Assembly: GCF_015680235.1 (NCBI RefSeq)
Contig: NZ_JADLJL010000007.1
Coordinates: 1 to 64,000 of the forward strand
Length of the DNA: 64,000 nt
DNA from: Pseudomonas guariconensis
GTDB lineage: Bacteria > Pseudomonadota > Gammaproteobacteria > Pseudomonadales > Pseudomonadaceae
Direction of reading: 5' to 3'
Part shown: piece by piece, positions 62,838 to 64,000 of the stretch
Layout: every line of letters starts with the position of its first letter
Numbering within the stretch: the stretch's first letter is position 1
The notes under the pieces: model-generated
Seen by the model: only the letters and a program-made list of their open reading frames with translations
Told to the model about the DNA's origin: nothing
The model's database searches: none
Made by a program: the position numbers and the translations under genes

Positions 62838-64000
62838 ATGCAAAGGCTCCAGACAGTGCTGTTGCAGTGCGCCGGGTGGCTGCTCTACGTGAGCCTGCTC
62901 ATGCTGATCGCCCTGGCCCTGCCCAGCGACATCTTCGACTCGCAGTCGAAGCACTTCATCTTCCTGGTCGGCGCTGTCGGCATCTGGCGCTACTCCATGG
63001 GCGCCACCCATTTCATCCGTGGCATGGCCTTCCTCTACGGCGTCTACCCGTACCTGCGCCGTAAAGTGCGCAAGCTGGGCAAGGCGGCCGACCCGTCCCA
63101 TGTGTACCTGATGGTCACCAGCTTCCGCATCGATGCCCACACCACCGCGCAGGTCTACAGCTCGGTGATCCGTGAGGCGATCGACTGTGGCTACCCCACC
63201 ACCGTGGTCTGTTCGCTGGTGGAGATGTCCGACGAGCTGCTGGTCAAGAGCCTGTGGGCCCGCTACAACCCGCCCGCCCACGTCAAGCTGGACTTCGTGC
63301 GCATCGCCGGTACCGGCAAGCGCGACGGCCTGGCCTTCGGCTTCCGCGCCATCTCGCGGATGATGCCCGACGAACATGCCGTGGTCGCGGTGATCGATGG
63401 CGACACCGTGCTCGGCGAAGGCGTGGTCCGCAAGACCGTACCTTGGTTCAAGCTGTTCCCCAATGTCGGTGGCCTGACCACCAACGAATTCTGCGAAGTG
63501 CGCGGCGGCTACATCATGAGCGAGTGGCACAAGCTGCGCTTCGCCCAGCGCCACATCAACATGTGCTCGATGGCCTTGTCCAAGCGCGTGCTGACCATGA
63601 CCGGCCGGATGTCGATGTTCCGCGCAAGCGTGGTGACCAACCCCGAGTTCATCGCCGACGTGGAAAGCGATTCGCTGCACCACTGGCGCCTGGGCCGCTT
63701 CAAGTTCCTCACCGGTGACGACAAGTCCAGCTGGTTCAGCCTCATGCGCCTTGGCTACGACACCTTCTACGTGCCGGACGCGGCGATCAACACGGTCGAG
63801 CACCCGCCGGAGAAGAGCTTCCTCAAGGCCAGCCGCAAGCTGATGTACCGCTGGTACGGCAACAACCTGCGGCAGAACTCCCGTGCACTGGGCCTGGGCC
63901 TCAAGCGCCTGGGGCTGTTCACCAGCATCGTCCTGTTCGACCAGCGCGTGTCCATGTGGACCAGCCTGCTGGGCCTGACCGTGGCGGTGATCGCCAGCCT
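62838..64000 (+). CDS. alg8: Alginate polymerase Alg8, 5' part (runs off the window)
   Basis: Membrane GT2 glycosyltransferase that polymerises mannuronate in the inner membrane with Alg44. The first ~387 residues are here: two N-terminal membrane segments, then the catalytic domain with [58 protein letters not shown], and the start of the next membrane segment. ATG 62829 in frame, three codons upstream, is an alternative start. Follows algD by 59 bp. Confidence 0.95.
   Translation, partial: MQRLQTVLLQCAGWLLYVSLLMLIALALPSDIFDSQSKHFIFLVGAVGIWRYSMGATHFIRGMAFLYGVYPYLRRKVRKLGKAADPSHVYLMVTSFRIDAHTTAQVYSSVIREAIDCGYPTTVVCSLVEMSDELLVKSLWARYNPPAHVKLDFVRIAGTGKRDGLAFGFRAISRMMPDEHAVVAVIDGDTVLGEGVVRKTVPWFKLFPNVGGLTTNEFCEVRGGYIMSEWHKLRFAQRHINMCSMALSKRVLTMTGRMSMFRASVVTNPEFIADVESDSLHHWRLGRFKFLTGDDKSSWFSLMRLGYDTFYVPDAAINTVEHPPEKSFLKASRKLMYRWYGNNLRQNSRALGLGLKRLGLFTSIVLFDQRVSMWTSLLGLTVAVIAS

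Overview
The window is a high-GC gammaproteobacterial chromosome segment, almost certainly from a fluorescent Pseudomonas of the P. putida group. The evidence is the dcw cluster order, the lpoA-yraN-diaA-dolP block, the pet (bc1) operon next to sspAB and rpsI/rplM, the zapE-trpS-yhcB-cysNC-cysD-Nif3-algW neighbourhood, a methionine gamma-lyase (mde) operon, an alginate operon start, and many Pseudomonas-type REP palindromes. No plasmid, prophage, IS element or CRISPR array was recognised.

Layout. 92-18073 (minus strand): the complete division and cell-wall cluster in the order mraZ, rsmH, ftsL, ftsI, murE, murF, mraY, murD, ftsW, murG, murC, ddlB, ftsQ, ftsA, ftsZ, lpxC. Most junctions overlap, there is a good sigma70 promoter and MraZ-type operator ahead of mraZ, and a terminator after lpxC. 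18280-18641: RNase P RNA. 18707-23557: rsmI, diverging from lpoA, yraN, a DiaA/GmhA-type SIS protein, dolP and a small YgdI-type lipoprotein. 23612-28489 (minus): rplM-rpsI, petABC, sspA-sspB. 28747-34870: an aldo/keto reductase, a GlxA-type regulator, zapE, trpS with an unusual C-terminal extension, an alpha/beta hydrolase and yhcB. 34975-39606: mdeB-mdeA with the divergent Lrp-type regulator mdeR (methionine breakdown to 2-oxobutyrate and its oxidation).

39607-43426 is a compact, AT-richer accessory locus between mdeR and cysNC. It holds two paralogous single-domain bulb-type (B-)lectins without signal peptides, two small paralogous lipoproteins plus the remnant of a third, a secreted stand-alone S74 (tail-fibre chaperone) domain protein and a 28-residue ORF. 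In its middle, a decayed copy of the cysNC 3' end, still carrying a terminator, is joined directly to a decayed copy of the mdeR 3' end. The island therefore reads as two tandem versions of one mdeR-to-cysNC variable locus. This is the most interesting part of the window. A lectin/lipoprotein effector-immunity or self-recognition system related to lectin-like bacteriocins is a reasonable but unproven reading.

43427-64000: the sulfate-activation genes cysNC and cysD, a Nif3-family protein, the periplasmic protease AlgW, a general amino-acid ABC transporter (aapJQMP order), a carboxylesterase, the RNA helicase rhlB, moaCDE, a PhoH-family ATPase, a secreted NodB-fold protein whose metal site looks degenerate, yaaA, and the start of the alginate operon (algD and the beginning of alg8) behind an AlgU-type promoter and a leader of roughly 430 nt. 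AlgW, about 14 kb away, is the protease that in Pseudomonas starts the cascade releasing AlgU.
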